DNA of 55,190 nucleotides from Pseudobutyrivibrio ruminis AD2017 (GTDB lineage Bacteria; Bacillota; Clostridia; Lachnospirales; Lachnospiraceae), in contig NZ_AUJQ01000012.1 of assembly GCF_000424305.1 (NCBI RefSeq), positions 1-55,190 on the forward strand, in the 5' to 3' direction. This document shows, in pieces, positions 25,012 to 34,325 of the stretch; within the stretch, counting starts at the first letter, position 1; the number at the start of each line of letters is the position of its first letter. Made by a program: the position numbers and the translations under genes. The notes beneath the pieces were generated by a model. The model worked only from the letters and a program-made list of their open reading frames with translations, was not told where the DNA came from and ran no database searches.

Positions 25012-25638
25012 ATGTGTACCAGATATGCACTTGATATAACTCAACCTGAATTGAAAGAAATCATAGATATTGCAAAAAGCTCACGTCTCACCACTAAGTT
25101 TTTGGACACTCACGCAAGACCACTAATCACTGATGGCGAAGTCCGCCCTACTGATATTGTTCCAGTAATAGCTCCTAATTCTAAAGGAGAAAAATGTGTA
25201 TTTCCAATGCAATGGGGATTCACTGCTCGGGATAATAAGAGATCATTGTTCAATGCCAGACTTGAAACTGCTGGTGAAAAGCCTACATTCAAGGATGCAT
25301 TTCAATCTCATAGATGCATTATCCCAGCTGCTTATTACTATGAATGGGAGCACTTTAAAAGTCCTGATGGAAAAGTAAAAACAGGAGATAAATATGCCAT
25401 TCAGCCAGCTGGTTGCACTATAACCTGGCTCTGTGGCCTATATCGTATCGAAGAAGGCTATCCTGTATTTGTGATTCTTACAAAAGAACCCACCATAGAG
25501 CTTAGTAAAATTCATGATCGGATGCCTATGATGATACCGAAAGATAAAATTGAAGACTGGATTAATCCTTCCAAAAATCCCGAAGAATTGATACCATATG
25601 CCTTACTTGATATGGTTACAGAAAAAGCAGAAAGATAA
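25012..25638 (+). CDS. SRAP (YedK/HMCES) abasic-site-processing peptidase
   Basis: A 208-residue SOS-response-associated peptidase. The catalytic Cys2 follows the initiator Met (MCTRYAL). NARLET, the Glu in YYYEWEH and the His in KIHDRMP complete the known active site. SRAP proteins form a covalent thiazolidine link with abasic sites in single-stranded DNA. Its place beside a translesion polymerase fits a role at stalled forks. GGAG precedes the ATG. Confidence 0.93.
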   Translation: MCTRYALDITQPELKEIIDIAKSSRLTTKFLDTHARPLITDGEVRPTDIVPVIAPNSKGEKCVFPMQWGFTARDNKRSLFNARLETAGEKPTFKDAFQSHRCIIPAAYYYEWEHFKSPDGKVKTGDKYAIQPAGCTITWLCGLYRIEEGYPVFVILTKEPTIELSKIHDRMPMMIPKDKIEDWINPSKNPEELIPYALLDMVTEKAER

Positions 25639-25648
25639 AAACATATTT

Positions 25649-25936
25649 ATGGGAAAAGTAATACAAGAAGTAGATGTTATAGCTCAATTCAAGTACGATG
25701 GTGAAATCATACCCCTGCGATTTCAGCTAATAAATGAAGATGGAAAACCTGAAGCCTACACTATAAAAGGTTACAAACGAATAAGACATAAAACCCCATA
25801 TAAAAGTGTAGATGACATCTTAGTCATAAGCACAACCATTGTTTTTGAATGCCAAGTCAATGTACAAGATAAACTCAGTATTGTGAGGCTCTACTTTCAA
25901 CCAGAAGGCCATATTTGGCTACTTGGAATAGATTAA
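25649..25936 (+). CDS. small protein of unknown function in the polymerase cassette
   Basis: A 95-residue protein (MGKVIQEVDVIAQFKYDGEI...) that looks like a compact all-beta domain. I do not recognise the family. The ATG at 25649 lies 11 bases after the SRAP stop and is preferred over an upstream start inside that gene. Tight spacing suggests it functions with its neighbours. Confidence 0.65.
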   Translation: MGKVIQEVDVIAQFKYDGEIIPLRFQLINEDGKPEAYTIKGYKRIRHKTPYKSVDDILVISTTIVFECQVNVQDKLSIVRLYFQPEGHIWLLGID

Positions 25937-25964
25937 TAGTTTAAGGTACAGAAAGGTTTTATCG

Positions 25965-26504
25965 ATGTCTAGATTTATTGTTTTTGATGTGGAAACCCCA
26001 AATAGATATAACAATCGTATGAGTGCTATCGGAATCAGCGTTATCGAGGATGACAAAATCATCGACGAGTTCTACTCATTAGTAAATCCAGAGACTCATT
26101 TTGACTATTTTAATGTTAAGCTTACAGGAATTAATGAAGAAAAAGTTACTAATGCTCCAACCTTTCCAGAACTATGGAAACAAATCGAGCCTATTATGAG
26201 CAGTGGAATGCTTGTGGCTCACAATGCATCTTTTGATATGAATGTTTTAAAGAAATGCCTAAATGATTACTGTATTGAATGGAAGCCATATGCTAGGTAT
26301 GTCTGTACTGTCCTAATGGGAAGACAACTACTTCCTAACATCAGCCATAAACTTAATGATTTATGCTACTATTATGGAATAGCCCTAGACCACCATCAGG
26401 CAGATAGCGATAGTCACGCTTGCGCCGAAATACTTTTAAGATACTTTCAAGATGGTGGTGATATAAAAGGAGCAATTAGAACCTGTTCCTTTAAGAAAAA
26501 ATAG
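25965..26504 (+). CDS. DnaQ-like 3'-5' exonuclease (DEDDh family)
   Basis: A 179-residue exonuclease. Exo I is FDVETPN, Exo II HNASFDMN and Exo III HHQADSDSHACAEIL, giving the four acidic ligands and the catalytic His of DEDDh enzymes. It resembles polymerase III epsilon-type exonucleases as stand-alone proteins. AAAGG lies upstream. As the last gene of the translesion cassette it could supply the proofreading that Y-family polymerases lack; this is inference. Confidence 0.9.
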   Translation: MSRFIVFDVETPNRYNNRMSAIGISVIEDDKIIDEFYSLVNPETHFDYFNVKLTGINEEKVTNAPTFPELWKQIEPIMSSGMLVAHNASFDMNVLKKCLNDYCIEWKPYARYVCTVLMGRQLLPNISHKLNDLCYYYGIALDHHQADSDSHACAEILLRYFQDGGDIKGAIRTCSFKKK

Positions 26505-26524
26505 GCTCGTCTTACAGTGAACTA

Positions 26525-26977
26525 CTAGTCCGCTATAATCTCAACTCCAGCATCTCTCATTTCAGGAAGTTCTTTAAGATAAAAATTGTCATTCTTGGCT
26601 GCTACAGAATCAAGATATATTCTGACTTTATACCCTCTCTTAACTGCTTCAAGCGCAGTGCGTGCCACGCAACATCTTCCATCCACACCAACCATATTGA
26701 TAGTATCTACTTTAAGTCGTTCTATGAACTGAACAAACTGTTCCGAAGAAAAAGCACTTGGCCATCTTTTAGCAAATACAAATTCAGATACTACGTCAAG
26801 ACCTTCTGCCAGTATATACTTATCCTCATTCTCAAGCTTGCCTACATTTCGCACATAGGCTACCGGTATATCTGAAGCAACAGCCTCATGAATACGCACG
26901 TTAACTCTCTCAAGTAAGTTTGGTTCGTAGCTATTCATATATTTTTGTTGTATATCAATTACAAGAAGTATTTCCAT
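26525..26977 (-). CDS. isochorismatase-like cysteine hydrolase
   Basis: A 150-residue protein with LLVIDIQQKYM (catalytic Asp), VFAKRWPSAFSS (Lys) and VGVDGRCCVARTALEA (nucleophile Cys). This is the triad of the nicotinamidase/isochorismatase fold. The substrate is unknown. It lies 6 bases after the DUF523 gene in the same direction and is convergent with the exonuclease gene. Confidence 0.88.
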   Translation of the reverse strand: MEILLVIDIQQKYMNSYEPNLLERVNVRIHEAVASDIPVAYVRNVGKLENEDKYILAEGLDVVSEFVFAKRWPSAFSSEQFVQFIERLKVDTINMVGVDGRCCVARTALEAVKRGYKVRIYLDSVAAKNDNFYLKELPEMRDAGVEIIAD

Positions 26978-26983
26978 ATAGTA

Positions 26984-27403
26984 TTATCCTAGATTTTCTA
27001 CATCTAATACATTTATTCCATATTCTTTGAGTAACTCTACAAACACACCATTACCATGTACTAGTTTCCCAGAAAATGTACCATCATAAACAGTGTTAAC
27101 ACCACAAGAAGGACTTCTCGATTTTAAAATTACAAGCTCAGCGCCTCTATCGTTTAGAATTTCTAAAGCTTTTTGTGCACCAGTTCTAAATTCTTTATCT
27201 ACAGAACTACCATCTTTATGTTTAACCACACCATCCACTATTTCCGCAGGGTCTCTTGGAATAGGAAGCCCACCAAGAACCTCTGGACATACTGGAATAA
27301 CCTCATGTCCCTTGATATAATTTATGACTTTTTCATTGATGTTGTTACCACCATTGTATTTACAGTTTTCGCCTAATAAGCAAGCACTAACACCTATTAC
27401 CAT
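26984..27403 (-). CDS. DUF523 protein (TudS-like)
   Basis: A 139-residue protein with GVSACLLGENCKYNGGNN, VCPEVLGGLPIPRDPAEI and SRSPSCGVNTVYDG. These are the conserved cysteines of DUF523. Short DUF523 proteins include TudS, a [4Fe-4S] thiouracil desulfurase, so cluster binding is plausible. It sits between the flavodoxin-like and isochorismatase-like genes with spacings of 2 and 6 bases, indicating one transcript. Confidence 0.9.
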   Translation of the reverse strand: MVIGVSACLLGENCKYNGGNNINEKVINYIKGHEVIPVCPEVLGGLPIPRDPAEIVDGVVKHKDGSSVDKEFRTGAQKALEILNDRGAELVILKSRSPSCGVNTVYDGTFSGKLVHGNGVFVELLKEYGINVLDVENLG

Positions 27404-27405
27404 TT

Positions 27406-27885
27406 TTATATTTCCTTACAAAACTCCTCTATTTTTCTATCATTGTCATCGCTAGGCTTATCCTTTGGATCAATAAGAATAAGTTTAGATGTCAATGTAA
27501 CTATGCCAATGCTGTCTTTTAATTTTTCAAAAGCATTCTCAGCACCTTTTCCACTTTGGCAAGCAAATGCTGCAATTCTCTTTTCCTTAATATCAGGATT
27601 TTCTTTGATAAATGTTCTAAGCGGTGGAGTAATATTGCTAGCCCATACTGGAAAACCAAATACTATCTGCTCATAAGAATCTAAATCTACTGAATATGGT
27701 TCTAACTCAGGAGTTTCTGCCATAACAGCACTCTTTCCACCCCAAAAGAATTTTGCAAATCCTTTTTCTGGATACTTTTTAACAGGAACTAATCTTAGTG
27801 TATCCGCACCTGTCTTCTCTGCAATTTTCTTAACAACAAAATCCGTATTTCCCTCATGTGAATAATAAACAATAAGTGTTTTCAT
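27406..27885 (-). CDS. flavodoxin-family protein
   Basis: A 159-residue FMN-binding protein. LIVYYSHEGNTDFV is the phosphate-binding loop and FGFPVWASNITPPLRTF the second FMN loop. The ATG at 27885 with GGGAGGG upstream is chosen over in-frame upstream codons. It heads the three-gene operon with the DUF523 and isochorismatase-like genes. A fragment of a close relative of this gene survives near 36.37 kb. Confidence 0.9.
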   Translation of the reverse strand: MKTLIVYYSHEGNTDFVVKKIAEKTGADTLRLVPVKKYPEKGFAKFFWGGKSAVMAETPELEPYSVDLDSYEQIVFGFPVWASNITPPLRTFIKENPDIKEKRIAAFACQSGKGAENAFEKLKDSIGIVTLTSKLILIDPKDKPSDDNDRKIEEFCKEI

Positions 27886-27931
27886 GAAAAATTCCCTCCC
27901 ATATGAACGGCTCATTTCAATTTTGTTATAT

Positions 27932-28010
27932 ACTTGGTTTGTAATTATCTTTATCAACCACAATATAGATATCTTCACCCATCTTTTGCTCGAAATAATC
28001 TTTTTATTCA
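27932..28010 (-). pseudogene. duplicated 3' fragment of an HD-domain gene
   Basis: About 75 bases match, at roughly 90% identity, the 3' end of the HD-domain gene at 32629-33219 (the part encoding YFEQKMGEDIYIVVDKNNYKPS). The rest of the gene is absent. It lies directly upstream of the flavodoxin operon and marks a past duplication/deletion event. Confidence 0.75.
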
Positions 28011-28013
28011 AAT

Positions 28014-28039
28014 ATGGGGGTCACAAAAGTGACCCCCAT
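28014..28039. terminator. perfect hairpin
   Basis: ATGGGGGTCAC pairs with GTGACCCCCAT around AAAA. It lies about 85 bases past the end of the large GGDEF/EAL gene, but the T run after it on the minus strand is weak. It may be a terminator or the end of a lost element. Confidence 0.5.
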
Positions 28040-28124
28040 TCAACCAAAGTCCTAGGATTAAGTGCTGAGGCTGTTGAGACTCGGATTGATTCTTAGCCAT
28101 GAAAATACTGAAAAAGTGGTATTG

Positions 28125-31100
28125 TCAACTATGTATAACAGGTAATTGATAATTTTTCAATTGTCGTTTATTCTCATACATTCTTTTATCAGCCTTATCA
28201 AATACTCCTGCTACATTTCGCTCACCATTGTATCTTGCTGCCCCACAAGCAATTACAACATTATCAGTTTTTTGATTCTCCAAATTAATCTTTTCAAGTT
28301 CTGCCATTATAAGGTCAATATTCTGATAATCCATACCTTGAGCAATAACAGCAAACTCATCTCCGCCAATTCTATATATTGGGCTGTGCTTAAATAAGTT
28401 ACAAATTATAGAACATCCAGATTTAATAAACTCGTCTCCTGCCTGATGTCCCAAAGAATCATTAATTTCTTTAAGACCATTTATATCAAAAACTATGGTT
28501 GCAAACTCTAAGTCCTCTTTTTCTTCAATGAGACGGTTAAGTTTAGCCTCTGCGTCAATGTATGCATGTTTATTCTTAACTCCAGTAAGAGAATCAAGAT
28601 TCGCTATCTTACTCATCTCTGCAAGATTCTTATAATAATTCTGGTCTTTTCTAACCTGATCATCTACATCGACAATACCTAGTATTAGAATTTGTTTTTG
28701 GTCTTCAATAATATAGGTAGCCTTAATACATACATATTTTGGTGCCCCCTGATACATTAATCTTATGTTTATAGAATAAACACCATTACTTTCAATTGTC
28801 TTACAAATATTTTCTTTTGAAAACAACGTAAGGAAATGGTCGATATCTTCTATAAAAACATTTTTCAGACCTTTCTCTCTGAACTTTTCAAAGAAATTGT
28901 CCCCTTCATTATCCAAGCCCAAGTATCTATAATCTTCATCTAAGGTATATCTAACAAAATGTTCATTCTCAGGATCAATTGCATAGATACAAATAAAATC
29001 ACCTGTAAGCGCAGTGACTCTGTTATAAGTCATACGCTCCCTTTTAATTCGTTCAATTTCCTCTTTATGTCGCAGTTCAGCATCATTATCAATATACCCC
29101 AGCATTACAACAGACAACGCTACAGCATCGTTTTCTTCGTTTGTAGCAACTTTACGAATAAACAAGTGAATTACATCGTTGTTCTTGCCTCTAATATCAA
29201 CGATAACAGGCTTTCCATCTTTTTTGCACTGTATCAATGCATTGAAGAAATTTTGGTCTGCTCTACCATCCGAATAATTCTCACTTACAGAAAACTTTGG
29301 ATAATATTTCTCCATAAATATCTTATAGGATTTGTTACCTTTCATATGTCTAATCTCATCGCCTTTTACTTCTACGATAAACATAGGCATTGTGTCAAAG
29401 TAATCACCAGAAATAATGCTATCATCAGCTGAGAAAGACATATCATACATATTTACATTACCAACAGTTGCGTAATACTCAGCCTCTTTAGGATTCTCAA
29501 AACCTATCTGAACTCCGTTTTTATATCTATCTAGAATAGCATCAAATGGAACTGCCTTACTATAATAATAGCCCTGAAGTTTTGTGCACCCCACCTCATT
29601 GAGGAAATCTATTGGATTCTCATCTTCAACACCTTCAGCTACTGTATCGCTTCCTAAACCCCTGGCTAAACGGACAATTTCAGAGACAATAACCTTACTG
29701 TCTTCACTCTCATGAATTTCATCTACGAAAGCCTTATCAAGCTTTATTACATCAAAATGTATCCTCTGCAGTAAATCAGGAGAGGAATATCCACGACCAA
29801 AATCATCCAACCAAACGCTAAAGCCCAATTCTCTGAAGCGTTTTATCTGGATAATCATGTAATCTACATCATCTGTAACTACACTTTCAGTCAACTCGAT
29901 TACTATTCTACTTCTATCTATCCCTGCCTCGTCCACACGTTTTCTTATCTCTTCTACAATGTCACAGGAATAAAAATCCGTTTTTGATAAATTGATGGAA
30001 TTAGGCACAACATTCAAACCTGCCTCTGCCTGCTGCTTAAGCTTTATGATTACCTGCTCCGCAACATATAAGTCAAGCTTATACGTTATCTTTGCATCCT
30101 CAAGAATAGGTATAAAATCATTAGGACCCATTTCCCCCTTCTTAGGATCCTTCCATCTAACAAGAGCTTCTTCATTACAAACCTTGCCATTAGATGTGCG
30201 GATAATAGGTTGATAACATACCTTTATCCAACCATCTTCTATAGCATTATCCAAATTTTCAAAGATGTATCGTCTGTCTTCAAACTTTTTCAACATCTTT
30301 TCATCAAAATACACAATTTTCGAATCGTAAATCTGCCCACAGCTATCACAGGCAATCTTAGCTCTATCCGTAGCTGTAGCAGAACCTACATACCCAAATC
30401 TGGTGTCATAAACGCCTATTTTAACAGGCAAATTCTTACCATTATTAATAAGCTTAAAATCTTTAACCAAACATTTAAGCTTATCATCAATCCCTTCCCT
30501 GTCTGTGCATACAACAAAATGATCAGCTGTTGTTCTGCAGCAATTATAATTTCCAAAAAACTTAACCAGTAATTTAGCACTCTCTTTTATTAATATATCA
30601 CCAGCTTCATAACCATATCTTTGATTAAATGCCTGCATACCGCTTAAATCAAAGAACATCATTACTAATTCTCTCCACTCATTCACAGCCTTGCTTCTTG
30701 TGGCTTCTGCCAATTCAAAAAAGTAATCCATAGTTGGTAATCCAGTCAAATAATCATAGCTCAAGCCTGTTGCAGCCTTTTTGCTCTGAAAATGCTTTTT
30801 ATGGATTAGATTAAATCCCATAGCGATGTCTCTGTTATCTGCATTGTAAACACCTTCGTTTACGTAGTTTACAACTGCAAGTCTTACACCATTTTCCTTG
30901 TATATATGCTTTCCTATAGAGTGAAGAATGATATATTTATCACCAAGTTTGGAACGATATACCTGATTGTACTCTCCGCCATCTACTGCAAAACGTACAG
31001 CAGCATCTGCCAATTCGGCAACATCATCAGGATGAACATCTCTATACATATCATTATCCATGAGATAATAAGCCTCTTCCATCGAATCAAGGCCGATTAA

Positions 31101-31226
31101 CTTCACAAATCCCTCAGACAGTGCTATTGTAGCAACACGCTTATCTATAAACTGATAAACAGCAAGTGGTATACTACTGCTTTCAATTAATTTCAGTTCT
31201 TTTTCATCATATTTATATCTTTCCAT
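28125..31226 (-). CDS. PAS-GGDEF(degenerate)-EAL-PAS-GGDEF cyclic-di-GMP protein
   Basis: About 1033 residues without an obvious signal peptide or membrane helix. An N-terminal PAS region is followed by a degenerate GGDEF (site reads TADHF) near 230. An EAL domain with EEALVRWKDP, DDFGRGYSS and EGVED follows, then PAS-like regions. A C-terminal GGDEF with intact RIGGDEFAVIAQ ends the protein. Both synthesis and breakdown of cyclic di-GMP are therefore possible. ATG 31226 with GGGGA upstream is preferred to the TTG 15 bases earlier. The gene at 43322 is a paralogue lacking the N-terminal half. Confidence 0.9.
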   Translation of the reverse strand: MERYKYDEKELKLIESSSIPLAVYQFIDKRVATIALSEGFVKLIGLDSMEEAYYLMDNDMYRDVHPDDVAELADAAVRFAVDGGEYNQVYRSKLGDKYIILHSIGKHIYKENGVRLAVVNYVNEGVYNADNRDIAMGFNLIHKKHFQSKKAATGLSYDYLTGLPTMDYFFELAEATRSKAVNEWRELVMMFFDLSGMQAFNQRYGYEAGDILIKESAKLLVKFFGNYNCCRTTADHFVVCTDREGIDDKLKCLVKDFKLINNGKNLPVKIGVYDTRFGYVGSATATDRAKIACDSCGQIYDSKIVYFDEKMLKKFEDRRYIFENLDNAIEDGWIKVCYQPIIRTSNGKVCNEEALVRWKDPKKGEMGPNDFIPILEDAKITYKLDLYVAEQVIIKLKQQAEAGLNVVPNSINLSKTDFYSCDIVEEIRKRVDEAGIDRSRIVIELTESVVTDDVDYMIIQIKRFRELGFSVWLDDFGRGYSSPDLLQRIHFDVIKLDKAFVDEIHESEDSKVIVSEIVRLARGLGSDTVAEGVEDENPIDFLNEVGCTKLQGYYYSKAVPFDAILDRYKNGVQIGFENPKEAEYYATVGNVNMYDMSFSADDSIISGDYFDTMPMFIVEVKGDEIRHMKGNKSYKIFMEKYYPKFSVSENYSDGRADQNFFNALIQCKKDGKPVIVDIRGKNNDVIHLFIRKVATNEENDAVALSVVMLGYIDNDAELRHKEEIERIKRERMTYNRVTALTGDFICIYAIDPENEHFVRYTLDEDYRYLGLDNEGDNFFEKFREKGLKNVFIEDIDHFLTLFSKENICKTIESNGVYSINIRLMYQGAPKYVCIKATYIIEDQKQILILGIVDVDDQVRKDQNYYKNLAEMSKIANLDSLTGVKNKHAYIDAEAKLNRLIEEKEDLEFATIVFDINGLKEINDSLGHQAGDEFIKSGCSIICNLFKHSPIYRIGGDEFAVIAQGMDYQNIDLIMAELEKINLENQKTDNVVIACGAARYNGERNVAGVFDKADKRMYENKRQLKNYQLPVIHS

Positions 31227-31507
31227 GTCTAATCCCCACAAAATCGCAGATTACAGCAGATAACATATACATCCATATTATACCTTTTGGGTAATATCAT
31301 TTCTCTTTATTCACAAAAGTTTCATTGTTCTCAATTTACTGCTCCAAAAGATGATTACTAGTGATGAGAGGTCAGGATCAAACGCGGTAATATTTGAGAC
31401 TTTTAAACAAAAATTTAAATAGGATGAGCTTCAAATATATATATATTCACCTACTGCAATTGGTGTTAAAGCTAATATTTACTTATGTTTAAAACCTTCC
31501 TTTATTC
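31227..31507. other. non-coding gap
   Basis: No gene or convincing regulatory structure is seen. An ATATATAT run lies at about 31437. The bases next to 31226 presumably hold the promoter of the large GGDEF/EAL gene. Confidence 0.4.
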
Positions 31508-31720
31508 ACGCTTTTGCCCTTTGAGGATTATCTCGCAATTCAATTAGCAGCAAAAAGGCTCCTTCACCATTAAGATACTCGGAAATCTCTGCTAATTTCC
31601 TTGCAGTATAACCCTCTACCTCAACAGCCCCTTCTGAAACATATTTATTATCCTTTATCCATATTCAAATTCTTTTGCAATATCAGGGTTTTTCTCGAAC
31701 TTGCATATATAGATGTCCAA
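31508..31720 (-). pseudogene. C-terminal fragment of an unidentified protein
   Basis: On the minus strand the frame KDNKYVSEGAVEVEGYTARK continues to LAEISEYLNGEGAFLLLIEL and ends RDNPQRAKA-stop. It reads as protein but has no start. Preceding bases read DIAKEFEYG in another frame, suggesting a frameshift. It lies just after the rhodanese gene. I do not recognise the family. Confidence 0.4.
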
Positions 31721-31723
31721 AAA

Positions 31724-32053
31724 TTAATTACTTCCTATTACTGTTTTTCCTTTGTAAGATACTATGCCACCGATACTTTTAGCATTTGTATATCCCATCT
31801 TTTCCATAGCACTTACTGCAGATGCACTTCTAGAACCTCGAAGGCAATATACAAAAACTGGAGTATTTTTATCTGCAATGACATCCACTACCTTTTCTAT
31901 ATTCTCAACTGGCACATTTTTACTTCCTGGAATGTGTCCACCTAAATATTCTTCCTTATAACGCACATCAAGAAGCACTGCGTTTTCTATAGCCTTCATG
32001 GCTTCTACTTCGGCATTAATATCTACATGTTTGAAAAGATTAAATAATCCCAT
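31724..32053 (-). CDS. rhodanese-like sulfurtransferase
   Basis: A 109-residue single-domain rhodanese. LLDVRYKEEYLGGHIPGSKNVP is the CH2A-type opening. The active-site loop is VYCLRGSRSA with catalytic Cys near 71. Such proteins move sulfane sulfur. ATG 32053 with GAGGGG upstream is preferred to the GTG two codons earlier. The thioredoxin-like gene lies 15 bases upstream. Confidence 0.92.
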   Translation of the reverse strand: MGLFNLFKHVDINAEVEAMKAIENAVLLDVRYKEEYLGGHIPGSKNVPVENIEKVVDVIADKNTPVFVYCLRGSRSASAVSAMEKMGYTNAKSIGGIVSYKGKTVIGSN

Positions 32054-32068
32054 ATTCACCCCTCAATC

Positions 32069-32392
32069 CTACGACATTAATTCAATCAACCGCTCTAACT
32101 TTGCAAAGATTTCATCCAAACTAAAATATCCAGATCCGCAGATAGCCACTTGCCCTTCTACATATACAACAACAGTAGGAAATGACAAAACATCATTTTG
32201 TGCCGCAAGCTCTGGTTGCTCATCAATAGATATATGTCTTGCTTCAATCTGCTCATGATTAGATAACCAAGCTTCTATGCGTTGCCGTATGGCTACACAT
32301 GGTGTGCAAGACTTGGAACTAAATTGAAACAATACTATTGAGTGTTTACAGACTAATTCTTGTATAGTCTCTCCTGCTTTAATATCAATCAT
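32069..32392 (-). CDS. thioredoxin-like protein
   Basis: A 107-residue thioredoxin fold with the redox motif in FSSKSCTPCVAIR (CTPC) and the cis-proline in SFPTVVVY. It probably acts in thiol-disulfide exchange, perhaps with the adjacent rhodanese. It begins 2 bases after the small gene upstream, which suggests a single transcript. Confidence 0.88.
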   Translation of the reverse strand: MIDIKAGETIQELVCKHSIVLFQFSSKSCTPCVAIRQRIEAWLSNHEQIEARHISIDEQPELAAQNDVLSFPTVVVYVEGQVAICGSGYFSLDEIFAKLERLIELMS

Positions 32393-32394
32393 AC

Positions 32395-32604
32395 TTACTT
32401 TTCTCTACTCTTTATACCATCATAGATTTTCTGCTCTATCTCATCATTAGACAAAGAGTAATACTCATATTCACTAAAAGCTATAACAACATCCCCACGC
32501 TCTGTTTCAGCAATGACACAGTCTTTTCCTTCAAAGAAAATCTTATATGTCTTTCCAGCTAAAAGCTTTGTGAATTGTCTTTCCTCTAGAAATTCTCTTT
32601 CCAT
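32395..32604 (-). CDS. small conserved-looking protein, unknown
   Basis: A 69-residue acidic protein (MEREFLEERQFTKLLAGKTY...). GGGGGA lies upstream and it is packed tightly between the HD-domain and thioredoxin-like genes. I recognise no motif; one cysteine is present. Operon position supports that it is real. Confidence 0.6.
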   Translation of the reverse strand: MEREFLEERQFTKLLAGKTYKIFFEGKDCVIAETERGDVVIAFSEYEYYSLSNDEIEQKIYDGIKSREK

Positions 32605-32628
32605 AGTAAAATCCCCCTACTATTCACG

Positions 32629-33219
32629 TTATTTACTAGGCTTGTAGTTATTTTTATCAACCACAATATAGATATCTTCACCCATCTTCTGCTCAAAATA
32701 ATCTTTTAGCGCCAAATTAGTATCCCATTTTTCAGGATCATAGTAACCGTATCTTCTTTTAACATCAGACATTCTATCTATGATATCCATAACACCTTCA
32801 GCTCCACCGATGGAATCACAAAGCTGAATTAACTTATCATATTCATCAAGTTCTATCTTGGCTAATTCTGTTTTTATTAATTCGGTCTCGTCAGCCGTTG
32901 TATCAAAGTTGCCAACATAACCATCAATGCTTTTGCCATTGAATGAATGTGTAAGACATACTCTGGATGGTTCGTCATAGCCTAAAGACATCATATAAGA
33001 ATATCCATCAGAAACATGCCCAAGATGACGTTTTCCAAATCTTCTCCCTATGTCATGTAACAAACCTACTACATATGCTTTTTCCGCATCAAGCCCACTT
33101 TTAGCAGCAATACATTCAGCACAATGAGCAACAGTTCTACTGTGATCACCCCATGGCCCTGGGTTCATCTTTTCTGCTTCTTCAAGAAGTCTCATTGCCT
33201 CATTTCTAGTTGGATACAT
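32629..33219 (-). CDS. HD-domain phosphohydrolase-like protein
   Basis: A 196-residue protein. HSRTVAHCAECIA and VVGLLHDIGRRFG give the HD metal ligands, and HLGHVSDGY and LTHSFNGKSIDGY further histidines. The substrate is unknown. Only 4 bases separate it from the upstream WYL regulator. Its final 25 codons exist as a stray duplicate near 27.95 kb. Confidence 0.9.
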   Translation of the reverse strand: MYPTRNEAMRLLEEAEKMNPGPWGDHSRTVAHCAECIAAKSGLDAEKAYVVGLLHDIGRRFGKRHLGHVSDGYSYMMSLGYDEPSRVCLTHSFNGKSIDGYVGNFDTTADETELIKTELAKIELDEYDKLIQLCDSIGGAEGVMDIIDRMSDVKRRYGYYDPEKWDTNLALKDYFEQKMGEDIYIVVDKNNYKPSK

Positions 33220-33223
33220 ATAT

Positions 33224-34222
33224 CTATTCTCCGCAATAACCCTTTAACTGTTCTTCTATCTGTTTCTTATAATCAGCAACTACATCTTCAGGACTTGTAA
33301 TCTTAACGTCAGCACCAAGTCCAAAGACCCATCCAAAAAACTGCTGAGAAACAGCTACATCAACTGCGACAAAACTTCTTCCATTTTCTGCAGGTCTTAT
33401 AGTTACATCTTTTCCGAATCTATCTATAAAGATACTTACTTTGTCATCTGGAAATTCAATGTGTACTCTTCTCTTTTCTCCATGGAACATTGAGAAGTTT
33501 TCTACCACATACTCGCCCATATCAAAATTATTAAATAGCTCTTTACCTTCACGAAGATCCTCAGTGATACCAATCTTAAGCATCTTATCTACTCTGTAAT
33601 GCTTAATCTTTCCAGCCTCACTATCATAGGCAACTAAGTAATAGTTCTCATCTTCCATTGCAAGGAACCAAGGACTTACCTTGTAGAATGCTCCATCCTT
33701 CTTTGGCACTAGTTCCTTATTAGTATTCCATACACAATATTGAAATTTAATCTGCTTGTTCTGCTCTATAGCTGTATGAATTCCATCTACAGTGTAGTAG
33801 ATAGACTCATTCATATTTTTGATACGATCGTTTACATATACTTGGCGCTGCAACTGCTTAGCCTGGTATTCACTGACAAAAGTCTTCATCTTCTTGATTA
33901 GCTGAGCAGACTTATTCTTAGTGATGAACTTCGATGACTGAATAGCTTCTATTAAAAGCTTAACCTCAGCAAGCTCAAACTCTCTGCTTCCCACATGATA
34001 AAAGGTTTCTCTGCCTATCTGCTCTTTGATGACTTCAATTCCAAGCTTGTCATTCATAACTGCAAAGTCATCATAGAGACTCTTTCTTTCTGCAGTAATT
34101 CCTTCTTCTTCAAGTTCATGCATTATTTGTTGTAGTGTAAGGCTATGCTCATCATCAGTCTTCTCCTGCATGATTTTACAAAGATAACTAAGCTTTAATT
34201 TTTGATTTGACCCTTTTGGCAT
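33224..34222 (-). CDS. WYL-domain transcription regulator
   Basis: About 332 residues: N-terminal winged helix (LTLQQIMHELEEEGITAERKSLYDDFAVM) and a C-terminal WYL domain (IKFQYCVWNTN; KVSPWFLAMEDENYYLVAYDS; IKHYRVDKM). WYL domains bind nucleic acids or nucleotides. ATG 34222 follows GGGAGGG and is preferred over upstream in-frame codons. It probably heads the operon WYL-HD-small protein-thioredoxin-rhodanese. Confidence 0.92.
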   Translation of the reverse strand: MPKGSNQKLKLSYLCKIMQEKTDDEHSLTLQQIMHELEEEGITAERKSLYDDFAVMNDKLGIEVIKEQIGRETFYHVGSREFELAEVKLLIEAIQSSKFITKNKSAQLIKKMKTFVSEYQAKQLQRQVYVNDRIKNMNESIYYTVDGIHTAIEQNKQIKFQYCVWNTNKELVPKKDGAFYKVSPWFLAMEDENYYLVAYDSEAGKIKHYRVDKMLKIGITEDLREGKELFNNFDMGEYVVENFSMFHGEKRRVHIEFPDDKVSIFIDRFGKDVTIRPAENGRSFVAVDVAVSQQFFGWVFGLGADVKITSPEDVVADYKKQIEEQLKGYCGE

Positions 34223-34325
34223 AAAAATACCCTCCCGCATATACTCAACTAATTTGAGTATACCACAGAAGGGTAACTTATTGGACAAAGTTATATGATT
34301 GAATTGATTACGTATTATTCCGTGC

